From: Salipiger mangrovisoli
GTDB taxonomy: Bacteria; Pseudomonadota; Alphaproteobacteria; Rhodobacterales; Rhodobacteraceae
Reading direction: 5' to 3'
DNA length: 64,000 nucleotides
Assembly (NCBI RefSeq): GCF_015223355.1
Contig: NZ_JADFFK010000001.1
Coordinates: forward strand, 434,001 to 498,000
Position numbers and translations under genes: made by a program. This document shows, in pieces, positions 39,082-47,608 of the stretch. The notes under the pieces are model-generated. The model searched no databases. It was not told the DNA's origin and was given only the letters and a program-made list of their open reading frames with translations. Position 1 is the stretch's first letter, and each line of letters begins with the position of its first letter.

Positions 39082-39693
39082 ATGACCCTACCGCCGGTGA
39101 TCGACTACTTCTTCGCGCCGATGTCGGGCTATGCCTACCTCGGCCATCAGGAGGTGACGGCGCTGGCGCGGCGCGTGGGGGCCAAGCTGCGCTTCCTGCC
39201 GATGGAGGTTGCGCGTGTCTACGAGGCCGCAGGGGTCACGCCGCCCTACGAGCACACTGACCCGCGCCGCAGCTACCGCATCGAGGACCAGGCCCGCTGG
39301 GCGCGGATCCGGGGCCTGCCGATGGCGGCCATGCCGCCGAGCTGGCCGACCGATCCGCGCCTGGCCTGCCGCTGCATCCTTGCCGCCGGGCGGTTGGGGC
39401 TGGATCAGGACGCGGTCACCTTTGCCTGCCTGCGCGGGGTCTGGGCCGAGCATCGCAACCTGGCTGATCCGGGCGACCTGCAGGAGGCGTTCGAATCCAT
39501 CGACCTGCCGGCGGCGCGCATCCTGGCGTTGGCGCAGCGCGAAGAGTTGCGCGACGAGGCTGACGCGGTCACCGAGGAGGCGATCGCGCGAGGGATTTTC
39601 GGCTCGCCCACCTACGTGCTGCACGGCAAGCGCTATTACGGGCAGGACCAGTTCGACTTCCTCGGCGAGGCTCTGCAACGCGCCGCCGCCTGA
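39082..39693 (+). CDS. 2-hydroxychromene-2-carboxylate isomerase / DsbA-like GST kappa family
   Basis: 203-residue thioredoxin-fold protein of the DSBA oxidoreductase family. IDYFFAPMSGYAYLGH carries a serine in place of the redox cysteine, as in HCCA isomerases and kappa GSTs. The last third has the typical EEAIARGIFGSPTYVLHGKRYYGQDQFDFL. Glutathione-dependent isomerisation is expected, but the substrate need not be the naphthalene intermediate. It stands alone; 267 bases upstream hold no gene. Confidence 0.87.
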   Translation: MTLPPVIDYFFAPMSGYAYLGHQEVTALARRVGAKLRFLPMEVARVYEAAGVTPPYEHTDPRRSYRIEDQARWARIRGLPMAAMPPSWPTDPRLACRCILAAGRLGLDQDAVTFACLRGVWAEHRNLADPGDLQEAFESIDLPAARILALAQREELRDEADAVTEEAIARGIFGSPTYVLHGKRYYGQDQFDFLGEALQRAAA

Positions 39694-39709
39694 GGGCCGG
39701 TATCGCTCG

Positions 39710-42322
39710 CTAGCGCGCCTCTTCCGGCAGCTCGCCGCTCTCGTAACCCAGCATTCGCCCGCCGAGGTCGCGGAAGGCGCGCTGGCGGCAGGTGAGCACG
39801 AGGATCTGCAGGTCGCCCGCCTGCCGGTGCAGCGCATCGAACATCCGCTCGATCCGCGCGTCGTCGGTATAGACCAGCGCGTCATCGAGGATCACCGGCG
39901 CAGGACGCCCGCCGCGCGCGAGCAACCGCGCGAAGGCCAGCCGCACCAGCAGGGCGATTTGCTCGCGGGTGCCTCCGGACAGCACCTCCATCGGCTCTTC
40001 CTGGCCATTGCGCGACAGCGCGCGCGGCAGCGCGCTGTCCTCGTCGAAAACCAGCTCGGCCTCGGGCCAGAGCAGGCGGAGAAGCGGGGTGAGCTCGCGG
40101 GTGACCGGCTCGAAGTAGTGCTCGCGCGCCTCCGAGCGGGCGGTCTCCAACGTGTGCTTCAGAAGCACCAGCGTATCGCGCTCGAAGCCATAGCGCTCGG
40201 CGGTGTCACGGGCCTTGGCGAGCGCCTCCTCCGTGGCGGCGAGTTCTTCCTCGACGCCCTCGCCGGCGCGCAGGCTGATCTCTGTGTCGAGTGCGGCTTT
40301 GCGCTCCGACAGGTCGCGCTGGCGTTTGGCGGCCTGGTCGAGCACGTCCTGCGCGCGGGTCAGCGTGGCCTCGGCGCTCGCCAGGTCGGGGGCCTCGCCC
40401 TGCACCTCCGCCAGCGCGGCGCGGGCGGCCGCCAGGGCGGTCTCTGCCTCTGTCCGTGCCTCGGCGAGGGTCGCCGCCGCGCCCTCCGGGTCGTCCGGCA
40501 GCGTCTCGCGCAGTTCGGCAAGGCGGATCTCGGCAGCTTCGCGGCTGGTGAGCGCGCGAATCTCGGCCAGCCGGGCCATCTCGTCGCCGCTGCGCGCGGC
40601 TTCGAACGCGGTTTCTGCCGCGGCCTGCGCCTCCTCGGCCCGGCTCAGTGCCTCGGCGGCGGCCTCGGCGTCGGGGGCTTCGGTGAACGGGCGCGGCGCG
40701 GGCAGGGCAGCAAGGGCATTTTCCAGCGCGCGCAGCCCCTCGGGCGCGATGCCGCGCAGGGCGGCGCGGCTTTCCTGCAGCCGCGCTTCCGCCTTGCGCC
40801 GGGCTTGCGCAGCCTCGCGCGCGGCCGCGGCATCCTCGCAGCCGGTGGCGGCAAGCGCCGCGGCAAAAGCGTCGCGGGCCTGGTCCAGCGCGCCGGTCTG
40901 CGCGGCAGCGCCGGGATCGAGCGCCAGGCGACCGATCCCGGGCAGATCGAGCGTCACCGGGCGGTTTAGCGGCCGCTCCGTGCCATCGGCCAGCGGTGCG
41001 CCATCGAGCAGCACCTCGGCGGCGCCGGACGCATAGTCGAGCCGCAGCCGGGGGGCGGTTCGGGCGTGCAGTTCTTCCTGTACGCGCAAGTCTCCGGCGG
41101 CACGGCCGAGCGCCTCCATCGCCGCCTCGTCGGGCCCGCCCCGCGCCGCAGCCGTTGCCTCGGTCTCGGCCTTGGCGAGGGTGCGGGCATCGGCGAGGCG
41201 CTTTTCAAGCGCGTCGCGCTCGGCCGCCAGCCGGACCTGCTGCGCCGCTTCCTGCGCTTCGGTCCGGGCCTTCAAAGCCGCGCGCTGTGCGGCGCGGGCA
41301 CCGTCGCGGGTGGTCTCGGCCGCGGCCAGCTTGGACTTGGACTCGGCGGCGGTCTTGCGGGCTTGTGCCTCGGTGTCCGAAAGCCCCGCCAGCCGGGTCT
41401 CGGCCTCTGTGACGGCGGTGCGGGCGCGGGCCAGCGCCTCGGCTTTCTCGGCGGTGGCATCGCGGCCCGCCTCGAGCGCCGAGACCCGCTCGGACGCGCG
41501 GCGCTGGCGCTCGGCAAAGGCGCGGGCGGATTCGGCAGCGGCGCGGGCCTCGGTCAGCCGGGCCACGCGCGCGGCCTGCGCCTCCGGGTCCTGCAACTCG
41601 GTCAGTTCACGGCGCAGCCGGCGGCGGTCGGCGATCGCCTGCTCGAGCGCCCGAGCGGTGCCGGCAAGCGCCTCGCGGCGCTCGCCCAGCGCGGCGAGCT
41701 CATCCTCGGCGGCCTTCAGTGGCCCGCCGGCCTTGGGCTTGCCGGAAGCGGTGACCAGCTCGGCAAGCGCCGCCTCGGTCTGCGCCAGCGCCCGCTCCAT
41801 GCGGCGGCCGCCGGTCAATGCTTCGACCTCTCCCGCGACCGAGGACAGCAGATCGCGCCGGGCTCGGTGAGCGTGGTCCTGTTCGCGTTTCTCGCCCTGA
41901 TCGAGCGCCACCAGCCCCTGACGCACCCAGAGCAGCCCCGCCGGGCCGCCGTCCTCGGGGGGCTGGGTGAGGCCCGAGATCCACTCTTCCGCCGCCTCGC
42001 CCTTGGCGACGAGCCGGGCGCCCTCGTGCACCTCGGCCATGGGGCGCGAAAGCCAGCGCTTGGTCAGGCGGTAACTGCGGCCATCGTCCTCGATCTCGGC
42101 CGAGATCGTCGGCGCGCCGCCCGCATGAGGGCGCAGCGCCGCGATTTCCTTTGCGCGGCTGCGGTGAGGAATGAAGAACAGCGCCTGCAACGCGTCGAAG
42201 AGCGTCGACTTGCCGTCCTCGTTGGGCGCCGAAAGCACGTTGAGGCCCGGACCGAAGCCTTGCACGGTGACCGGGCGGGCAAAGCGGCGGACGTCCGAAA
42301 GGGTGACGGACAGCAGTCTCAT
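39710..42322 (-). CDS. SMC-like AAA ATPase, YhaN/SbcC-related
   Basis: 870 residues. The N-terminal half of an ABC-type ATPase has Walker A SAPNEDGKSTLFDAL. A very long Ala/Glu/Arg-rich coiled coil (about residues 150-720) follows. The C-terminal half has signature VLSGGTREQIALLVRLAF, Walker B PVILDDALVYTDD and switch region VLTCRQRAF. No CxxC zinc hook is present at the coiled-coil apex, which separates it from SbcC/Rad50. It overlaps the nuclease gene by 4 bases; together they resemble the YhaN-YhaO pair thought to act on DNA ends. Confidence 0.85.
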   Translation of the reverse strand: MRLLSVTLSDVRRFARPVTVQGFGPGLNVLSAPNEDGKSTLFDALQALFFIPHRSRAKEIAALRPHAGGAPTISAEIEDDGRSYRLTKRWLSRPMAEVHEGARLVAKGEAAEEWISGLTQPPEDGGPAGLLWVRQGLVALDQGEKREQDHAHRARRDLLSSVAGEVEALTGGRRMERALAQTEAALAELVTASGKPKAGGPLKAAEDELAALGERREALAGTARALEQAIADRRRLRRELTELQDPEAQAARVARLTEARAAAESARAFAERQRRASERVSALEAGRDATAEKAEALARARTAVTEAETRLAGLSDTEAQARKTAAESKSKLAAAETTRDGARAAQRAALKARTEAQEAAQQVRLAAERDALEKRLADARTLAKAETEATAAARGGPDEAAMEALGRAAGDLRVQEELHARTAPRLRLDYASGAAEVLLDGAPLADGTERPLNRPVTLDLPGIGRLALDPGAAAQTGALDQARDAFAAALAATGCEDAAAAREAAQARRKAEARLQESRAALRGIAPEGLRALENALAALPAPRPFTEAPDAEAAAEALSRAEEAQAAAETAFEAARSGDEMARLAEIRALTSREAAEIRLAELRETLPDDPEGAAATLAEARTEAETALAAARAALAEVQGEAPDLASAEATLTRAQDVLDQAAKRQRDLSERKAALDTEISLRAGEGVEEELAATEEALAKARDTAERYGFERDTLVLLKHTLETARSEAREHYFEPVTRELTPLLRLLWPEAELVFDEDSALPRALSRNGQEEPMEVLSGGTREQIALLVRLAFARLLARGGRPAPVILDDALVYTDDARIERMFDALHRQAGDLQILVLTCRQRAFRDLGGRMLGYESGELPEEAR

Positions 42323-43455
42323 GCGTCGCCCTCCCGGAGCAGCCCGTAAAGCCGGTTGAGCGCCGCCGAGGCCACGGCGCGCGCGCGGCCGTCGGCATCG
42401 CCGTCCTCGGCCGCCGCGGCGAGCCGCTCGGCGGCCAGGCGCAGCGCCCCGGCGCGGTCGATGGCGTCGAGATCGGACAGTTCATGCTCGGTGCCGAGGG
42501 CGGAGGTGTCGAGCTCGAAGTACCCGAAATCCGGGCCGACGTCGCGACCGGCGGCCTCGAGTTCGGCGCGCCCGGCAAGCGTCGTGCGCCCCTCGGCGCG
42601 CAGGCGCAGCAGGTGATCGCGGCGTGCGGCGCGGCCCTCGGGCAGGGCTTCGTGCAGCGCCCGCGTCGCGTCCTGTCCGGGCAGCAGCGGCAGGGCGGTG
42701 TCCTGCCAATGGTAGAGCCCGGTCTCGATGCTTTCGATCTGCGGCGCGGCCCCGGCGGCGGTGAGGGTCACCGCCAGGCAGAGGCCGCGGCCCTCGTGGC
42801 GGAAGCCATCGCGTTCGGGCGTGCCGGAATAGCGGGTGCGCGGCCCGAGCGCCACCTGTCCGTGCCAGTCGCCGAGCGCGAGATAGTCGAGCCGGGCGGT
42901 CTCTGCCCGGTCGGGCGGAATCACCTCGGAGGCGCGGGCGTCCTCTTCGTCGAAGCTGCGCACCGCGCCATGCGCGAGGCCGATGCGCAGCGCGCCGTGC
43001 GGCGTCTCGGCAGTGGCCATCCAGGCGGTGAGATCGTAGCCGGGGAACTTGCGCGGCAGCGGCGCGGGCAGGAGCCAGACGCCGGGGACCATCTCGGCAG
43101 GCTCGGCCTTGTCGAGCAGGCGCAGGTTGGCGGGCGCACGGGAGGCGACCTCGGCCCAGAGCGCCTCGGCTCCGAGGCTGTCGTGGTTGCCGGGCAGCAC
43201 CCACCAGGTGAGACCGTCCTCGGCCCCGAGGGCATTGAGCGCCTGGACCAGCACGCGCGGGCTGGGGGTCGGCGTGTCGAAGAGGTCCCCGGCGATCAGC
43301 ACATGCGCTGCCTGGGCTGCGCGGGCGGCAGCGGCAAGCCGTGGAATGGCGCCGTGGCGCGCCTCGGCGAGATGCGGACGGATGTCCTCGGGCATGGCGG
43401 CGAAGCGCCGTCCCAGGTGCAGGTCCGAGGCGTGGATGAAGCGGAAGTCTGCCAT
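42319..43455 (-). CDS. Metallophosphoesterase DNA nuclease, YhaO/SbcD-like
   Basis: 378-residue calcineurin-like enzyme. The metal-binding motifs of Mre11/SbcD are present: FIHASDLHLGR, IAGDLFDTP, VLPGNHDSLG, IGLAHGAVR and LALGDWHGQ. The C-terminal part (about 250-378) is a cap with no family name I can give. I start at the ATG at 43455; upstream frame to 43662 runs into the divergent promoter region. The stop overlaps the SMC-like ATPase start (ATGA), so the pair is co-translated. Confidence 0.87.
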   Translation of the reverse strand: MADFRFIHASDLHLGRRFAAMPEDIRPHLAEARHGAIPRLAAAARAAQAAHVLIAGDLFDTPTPSPRVLVQALNALGAEDGLTWWVLPGNHDSLGAEALWAEVASRAPANLRLLDKAEPAEMVPGVWLLPAPLPRKFPGYDLTAWMATAETPHGALRIGLAHGAVRSFDEEDARASEVIPPDRAETARLDYLALGDWHGQVALGPRTRYSGTPERDGFRHEGRGLCLAVTLTAAGAAPQIESIETGLYHWQDTALPLLPGQDATRALHEALPEGRAARRDHLLRLRAEGRTTLAGRAELEAAGRDVGPDFGYFELDTSALGTEHELSDLDAIDRAGALRLAAERLAAAAEDGDADGRARAVASAALNRLYGLLREGDA

Positions 43456-43547
43456 GATGTCCCCTTTGCGCAAGTGATTGCGCATCTCTCCGGCGAACGC
43501 AACGCGAACAGGGCGGAATTTCGCACGTGCCTGCTGAGGTTGTGAAG

Positions 43548-43572
43548 TCCGACCGAATTTGTCGGATTGACA
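43548..43572 (+). promoter_or_regulatory. Palindrome beside a -35-like box upstream of the iron operon
   Basis: TCCGAC-CGAATTT-GTCGGA (43548-43566) is an inverted repeat with perfect 6-base arms, directly followed by TTGACA (43567-43572). No clear -10 box is seen at the right distance. It lies between the leftward nuclease gene and the rightward hemP operon, so it may bind an iron-responsive regulator. Tentative. Confidence 0.35.
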
Positions 43573-43681
43573 AACCCGATCTATTTGCTCAGTTTTGGCC
43601 GAAAGCAAGCCACCTCGTGCCGGTTCGTGCCGGAGCCCGAGGAAGCCGACAGACGAGGGCACTTGGACAGAGGGAGCCGTT

Positions 43682-43861
43682 GTGAAGCACGAGATCGGAT
43701 ATGCGACCGCGGCTCAGGCGCGCGAGATGCAAGCGGAGCTTCTGGCCATGGTCTTCGGGGCGTTCTGGCCGGCGGAGGGCGCGCTCGAGGCGTTGCTCGA
43801 CCGCGTAGAGATGTCGCGCGACGTGCCCGGTGCGCGTTCCGCACGAGGAGTAAAGCAATGA
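43682..43861 (+). CDS. Small protein upstream of and coupled to hemP
   Basis: 59 residues from a GTG start with AGAGGGAG upstream. The sequence starts (M)KHEIGYATAAQAREMQAELL and has an amphipathic or hydrophobic centre (AMVFGAFWPAEGALEALLDRV). The TGA stop overlaps the hemP ATG (ATGA), which is the main support for translation. I know no family. It could serve as a translational coupler for hemP or as a small membrane-associated iron-stress protein. Confidence 0.5.
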   Translation: MKHEIGYATAAQAREMQAELLAMVFGAFWPAEGALEALLDRVEMSRDVPGARSARGVKQ

Positions 43862-44019
43862 TGATCGACCGGTTCCAAGCTGACGCAGCACATCCCGCAA
43901 TCCCGCGCCACGACGCGCGCCTGCTGACCGACAGCGGCAACCTCGCCGAAATCGAACTGGACGGACAGGTCTACACGCTGCGCATCACCAAGGCGGGCAA
44001 GCTGATCCTGACCAAGTAA
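43858..44019 (+). CDS. hemP: Haemin uptake protein HemP
   Basis: 53-residue protein whose C terminus VYTLRITKAGKLILTK is the HemP signature. HemP promotes haem-uptake gene expression and is iron-regulated in alphaproteobacteria. GAGGAG stands 8 bases before the ATG. It is followed after 51 bases by the imelysin gene, which links it to the iron operon. Confidence 0.88.
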   Translation: MMIDRFQADAAHPAIPRHDARLLTDSGNLAEIELDGQVYTLRITKAGKLILTK

Positions 44020-44070
44020 GACGTCTTCACCAGCCGCAAGAACAAGAAAGCCACGAGGGGACACACCTAG

Positions 44071-45330
44071 ATGAAATTCCTGACCACATCCGCGCTCGCG
44101 CTCTGCATTGCCGCACCGGCGCTGGCCGCCACCGACAAGGCCGCGGTGATCGAAACCTACGCGAATATCGCGCAGGCCGGATATGAGGACAGCCTGAGCA
44201 CCGCCAAGGCGTTGCAGGAGGCCGTTGCCGCGCTGGTCGCAACGCCCTCCGCAGAGACGCTGGCCGCAGCCCGCGAAGCCTGGCTCGCCGCGCGCAACCC
44301 TTATCAGCAGACCGAGGTCTTCCGCTTCGGCAACCCGATCGTGGATGACTGGGAGGGCAAGGTGAATGCCTGGCCGCTCGACGAGGGTCTGATCGACTAC
44401 GTGGACGGGTCCTATGGCGGCGCGTCGGACGAGAACCCCTTCGCGGCCTCGAACGTGATCGCCAACCCGGTGCTGGAACTGGCGGGTGCAGAGGTCGACG
44501 CCTCCGAGATCACTCCCGAGCTGATCGCCGAGACGCTCAACGAAGCCGATGGCATCGAGACCAACGTGGCGCGCGGTTACCACGCAATCGAGTTCCTGCT
44601 CTGGGGGCAGGACCTCAATGGCACCGAACCGGGCGCGGGCGAGCGTCCCTACACCGACTACGTCACCGGGGATGACTGCACCGGCGGCAACTGCGACCGC
44701 CGCGCGGCCTATCTGACCGCGGCGACGCAGCTGCTGGTCTCGGACCTCGAGGAAATGGCGGCGAACTGGGCCGAGGGCGGCGCAGCGCGCGAAGAGGTCA
44801 GCGCCAATGCCGACGCCGGCATCGTGGCGATGCTGACCGGCATGGGCTCGCTCTCCTACGGTGAGCAGGCCGGCGAGCGCATGCGCCTCGGGCTGATGCT
44901 GAACGACCCCGAGGAAGAGCACGACTGCTTCTCGGACAACACCCACAACTCGCACTTCTACGACGGCAAGGGCATCCAGAACGTCTATCTTGGCAGCTAC
45001 ACCCGCGTGGACGGCAGCACCGTCGAGGGTCCGTCGCTGAGCGATCTGGTTTCGGAAACCTCGCCCGAGCTTGACGCCGAGATGAAGGGCAAGCTCGACG
45101 CCACGATGACCGCACTCGGTGAAATCAAGAGCGCGGCCGAGGGCGGCTTTGCCTACGACCAGATGCTCGAAGCGGGCAACGAGAAGGGCGAGGCGCTGAT
45201 CATGGGCGGCGTCAACGGCCTGATCGACCAGACCCGCACGATCGAGCGGATCGTCACCTCGCTGGCGCTTGAGGGCATCGAGTTCGAGGGGTCGGACAGC
45301 CTCGACAACCCGACCTCGGTCTTCCAGTAA
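44071..45330 (+). CDS. Imelysin family (M75/EfeO-like) iron-uptake protein
   Basis: Periplasmic iron-binding protein, 419 residues with a signal peptide ending near APALAA-TDK. The imelysin GxHxxE motif is intact as G169-Y-H171-A-I-E174 (RGYHAIEFLLWGQD). A second acidic/His-rich site is EEEHDCFSDNTHNSHF. Called IrpA or ICMP in other bacteria. It works with the dihaem oxidoreductase and second imelysin encoded downstream. Cleavage of peptides, once proposed for the family, is not supported. Confidence 0.92.
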   Translation: MKFLTTSALALCIAAPALAATDKAAVIETYANIAQAGYEDSLSTAKALQEAVAALVATPSAETLAAAREAWLAARNPYQQTEVFRFGNPIVDDWEGKVNAWPLDEGLIDYVDGSYGGASDENPFAASNVIANPVLELAGAEVDASEITPELIAETLNEADGIETNVARGYHAIEFLLWGQDLNGTEPGAGERPYTDYVTGDDCTGGNCDRRAAYLTAATQLLVSDLEEMAANWAEGGAAREEVSANADAGIVAMLTGMGSLSYGEQAGERMRLGLMLNDPEEEHDCFSDNTHNSHFYDGKGIQNVYLGSYTRVDGSTVEGPSLSDLVSETSPELDAEMKGKLDATMTALGEIKSAAEGGFAYDQMLEAGNEKGEALIMGGVNGLIDQTRTIERIVTSLALEGIEFEGSDSLDNPTSVFQ

Positions 45331-45344
45331 CAGGAGCCTTTCAG

Positions 45345-45641
45345 ATGATCGTCTGCCACTGCATGGGTATCTCGGATCGCGACATTCACGCCGCGATCGA
45401 CTGGATGCGTCAATCGGATCCGCAGACGATCATCACGCCCGGCAAGATCTATCACGCCTTGGGAAAAGCTGCCGATTGCGGAGGTTGCATGCCGCTCTTC
45501 TTGCAAACCATGCGACGTAACGACAATCTGGAAGTTCCCATGCACCTCCGTGGCCTGCGCGGCCACGGAAAAACACAGGAAGGCGGATATGAAGGGCGAC
45601 GAGAAGGTCATCGAGTACCTCAACAAGGCACTCCGTTCTGA
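45345..45641 (+). CDS. bfd: Bacterioferritin-associated ferredoxin
   Basis: [2Fe-2S] protein that reduces bacterioferritin to release stored iron. Cluster cysteines are C4, C6 (MIVCHC), C45 and C48 (DCGGCMP); the 38-residue gap is several residues longer than usual. 98 residues, of which the last about 30 are Gly/Arg-rich and read through the start of bfr in another frame (53-base overlap). Preceded by AGGAG. Function assured by the adjacent bfr. Confidence 0.9.
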   Translation: MIVCHCMGISDRDIHAAIDWMRQSDPQTIITPGKIYHALGKAADCGGCMPLFLQTMRRNDNLEVPMHLRGLRGHGKTQEGGYEGRREGHRVPQQGTPF

Positions 45642-46074
45642 ACTCACCGCGGTCAGCCAGTACTGGCTCCACTACCGGCTGCAAGACGACTGGGGACTTG
45701 GCCACATGGCCAAGAAAAGCCGCGAGGAAAGCATCGAGGAGATGCACCACGCGGACAAGCTGATCACACGGATCATCTTCCTCGGCGGCCATCCGAACTT
45801 GCAGAAGCTCGATCCGCTGCGCATCGGCCAGACGCCGAAGGAAACGCTCGAGGCCGATCTCGCGGCCGAAGAGGAGGCCCGCGCGCTTTACAAGGAAGCC
45901 CGCGAGTACTGCAATTCGGCGGGCGACTACGTGACCATGAAACTCTTCGAGGAGTTGCTGATGGACGAGGAAGGGCATATCGACTTCCTCGAAACACAGC
46001 TGGACCTCTACGAAAAGCTCGGAGAAGAACGCTATGCGCTTCTCAATGCGTCCAAGATGGACGAAGCCGAGTAG
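45589..46074 (+). CDS. bfr: Bacterioferritin
   Basis: 161-residue subunit of the 24-mer iron-storage shell. Ferroxidase ligands are all present: E18, E51, H54, E94, E127 and H130, as is the haem ligand M52 (EEMHHAD). The start at 45589 has AGGAAGG upstream, inside bfd. Its last 41 bases are shared with the dihaem oxidoreductase start. Confidence 0.97.
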   Translation: MKGDEKVIEYLNKALRSELTAVSQYWLHYRLQDDWGLGHMAKKSREESIEEMHHADKLITRIIFLGGHPNLQKLDPLRIGQTPKETLEADLAAEEEARALYKEAREYCNSAGDYVTMKLFEELLMDEEGHIDFLETQLDLYEKLGEERYALLNASKMDEAE

Positions 46075-47608
46075 CCTCGCGCTTTGCGCCGCCCTCGCGG
46101 GCGGCGCTTCCCACGCTGCCGAGGGCACGCCCTCTGACAAGATGGTGTCCGGGCTGCAGGACCTGCATCTTCACATCCTTCCCCGCACCGAGGACGAGAC
46201 CGCGCGCATTGCCGCGGTGACCGCCCCGCCGCAGGATTTCTCGGCTCCCGAACAATTCGAGGACTTGCCCGCCGGGGCCGCCACCGTCCGCCCGCGGCGC
46301 AATGCCGAGGCTTTCTCGCAGCCGTCGGGCAACATGGAATTCGACCGCGAGCTCGAATTCAAGGTGGGCAACGGGCTGTTCCGCAAGCTCTGGGTCTCCT
46401 CGCCCTCGTCGACGCTCGCCTCCGACGGGCTCGGGCCGCTCTACAACGCGCGCGGCTGCCAGAACTGCCACCTGAAGGACGGGCGCGGCCATCCGCCCGA
46501 GGGGCCGAACGACGGCGCGGTATCGATCTTCCTGCGCGTCTCCGTGCCCGCGCGGCCCGGTGCAGAGATGCCGGAGATCGCGGAGTGGATCGCGACCGAG
46601 CCCGACCCGGTCTACGGCAGCCAGATCCAGGACTTCGCCACTGTCGGGCAGGGCGGCGAGGCGCGCTTCGAGGTGCGCTACGCGGAAATCGACGTGCCGC
46701 TCTCCGGCGGCGAGATGGCCTCGTTGCGGGAGCCGACCTATGCGGCTGCGGATCTCGGCTACGGTCCGCTGGGCGAGGGCGCGATGCTCAGTCCGCGCGT
46801 TGCGCCGCAGATGATCGGCCTCGGCCTGCTCGAGGCGATTCCGGCGCGGGACATCCTTGCCCATGCCGATCCCGAGGATGCCGACGGTGACGGCATCTCC
46901 GGCCGCGCGGCGATTGTCTGGTCGCTCGAGCAGGGCGCGCCGATGCTCGGCCGCTTCGGGCACAAGGCGGGCATGGCGACGATCCGCGAGCAAAGCTCGG
47001 CGGCTTTCGCCAGCGACATCGGCATCTCGACCCCGCTGCATCCCGAGAAATGGGGCGATTGCACCCCGGCGCAGGTGGCCTGCCGCGAAGCGCCCGGCGG
47101 CGACGATGCCGCGCACGGCGGCTTCGAGGCGGACATGGCCGCGCTCGATCTCGTCACCTTCTACAGCCGCAACCTTGGCGTGCCGGCACGGCGCGATGTG
47201 GACGATCCGCAGGTGCTGCGCGGCAAGAGGGTCTTCTACGAGACCGGCTGCCCCGCCTGTCATACCCCGAAATTCGTCACCCACCGGCTCGACGCTCAGC
47301 CTGAGCAGAGCTTCCAGCTGATCTGGCCCTATAGCGACATGCTGCTGCATGACATGGGCGAGGGGCTGGCGGACCACCGCCCCGAGGGCCGCGCCACGGG
47401 GCGCGAATGGCGCACCGCGCCTCTCTGGGGCATCGGCCTCACCCAAAGGGTGAGCGGCCACACCACCTTCCTGCACGACGGACGGGCCCGCAGCCTGCTG
47501 GAGGCGATCCTCTGGCACGGCGGCGAGGCCGAAACGCAGCGCGCGCAGGTGGTTTCCATGGAGCCCGCCGAGCGCGCGGCTCTGATCCGGTATCTGGAGA
47601 GTTTGTGA
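46034..47608 (+). CDS. Dihaem c-type cytochrome oxidoreductase (DUF1111/DiHOP)
   Basis: 524-residue periplasmic protein with two CxxCH haem sites, C142-H146 (CQNCH) and C406-H410 (CPACH). The signal peptide ends near GGASHA-AE. Family marks are [17 protein letters not shown]-like text, [11 protein letters not shown] and [22 protein letters not shown]. The start ATG has GGAGAAG upstream within bfr, giving a 41-base overlap. In such imelysin clusters it is thought to drive iron redox change; cytochrome maturation by the ccm system is needed. Confidence 0.9.
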   Translation: MRFSMRPRWTKPSSLALCAALAGGASHAAEGTPSDKMVSGLQDLHLHILPRTEDETARIAAVTAPPQDFSAPEQFEDLPAGAATVRPRRNAEAFSQPSGNMEFDRELEFKVGNGLFRKLWVSSPSSTLASDGLGPLYNARGCQNCHLKDGRGHPPEGPNDGAVSIFLRVSVPARPGAEMPEIAEWIATEPDPVYGSQIQDFATVGQGGEARFEVRYAEIDVPLSGGEMASLREPTYAAADLGYGPLGEGAMLSPRVAPQMIGLGLLEAIPARDILAHADPEDADGDGISGRAAIVWSLEQGAPMLGRFGHKAGMATIREQSSAAFASDIGISTPLHPEKWGDCTPAQVACREAPGGDDAAHGGFEADMAALDLVTFYSRNLGVPARRDVDDPQVLRGKRVFYETGCPACHTPKFVTHRLDAQPEQSFQLIWPYSDMLLHDMGEGLADHRPEGRATGREWRTAPLWGIGLTQRVSGHTTFLHDGRARSLLEAILWHGGEAETQRAQVVSMEPAERAALIRYLESL

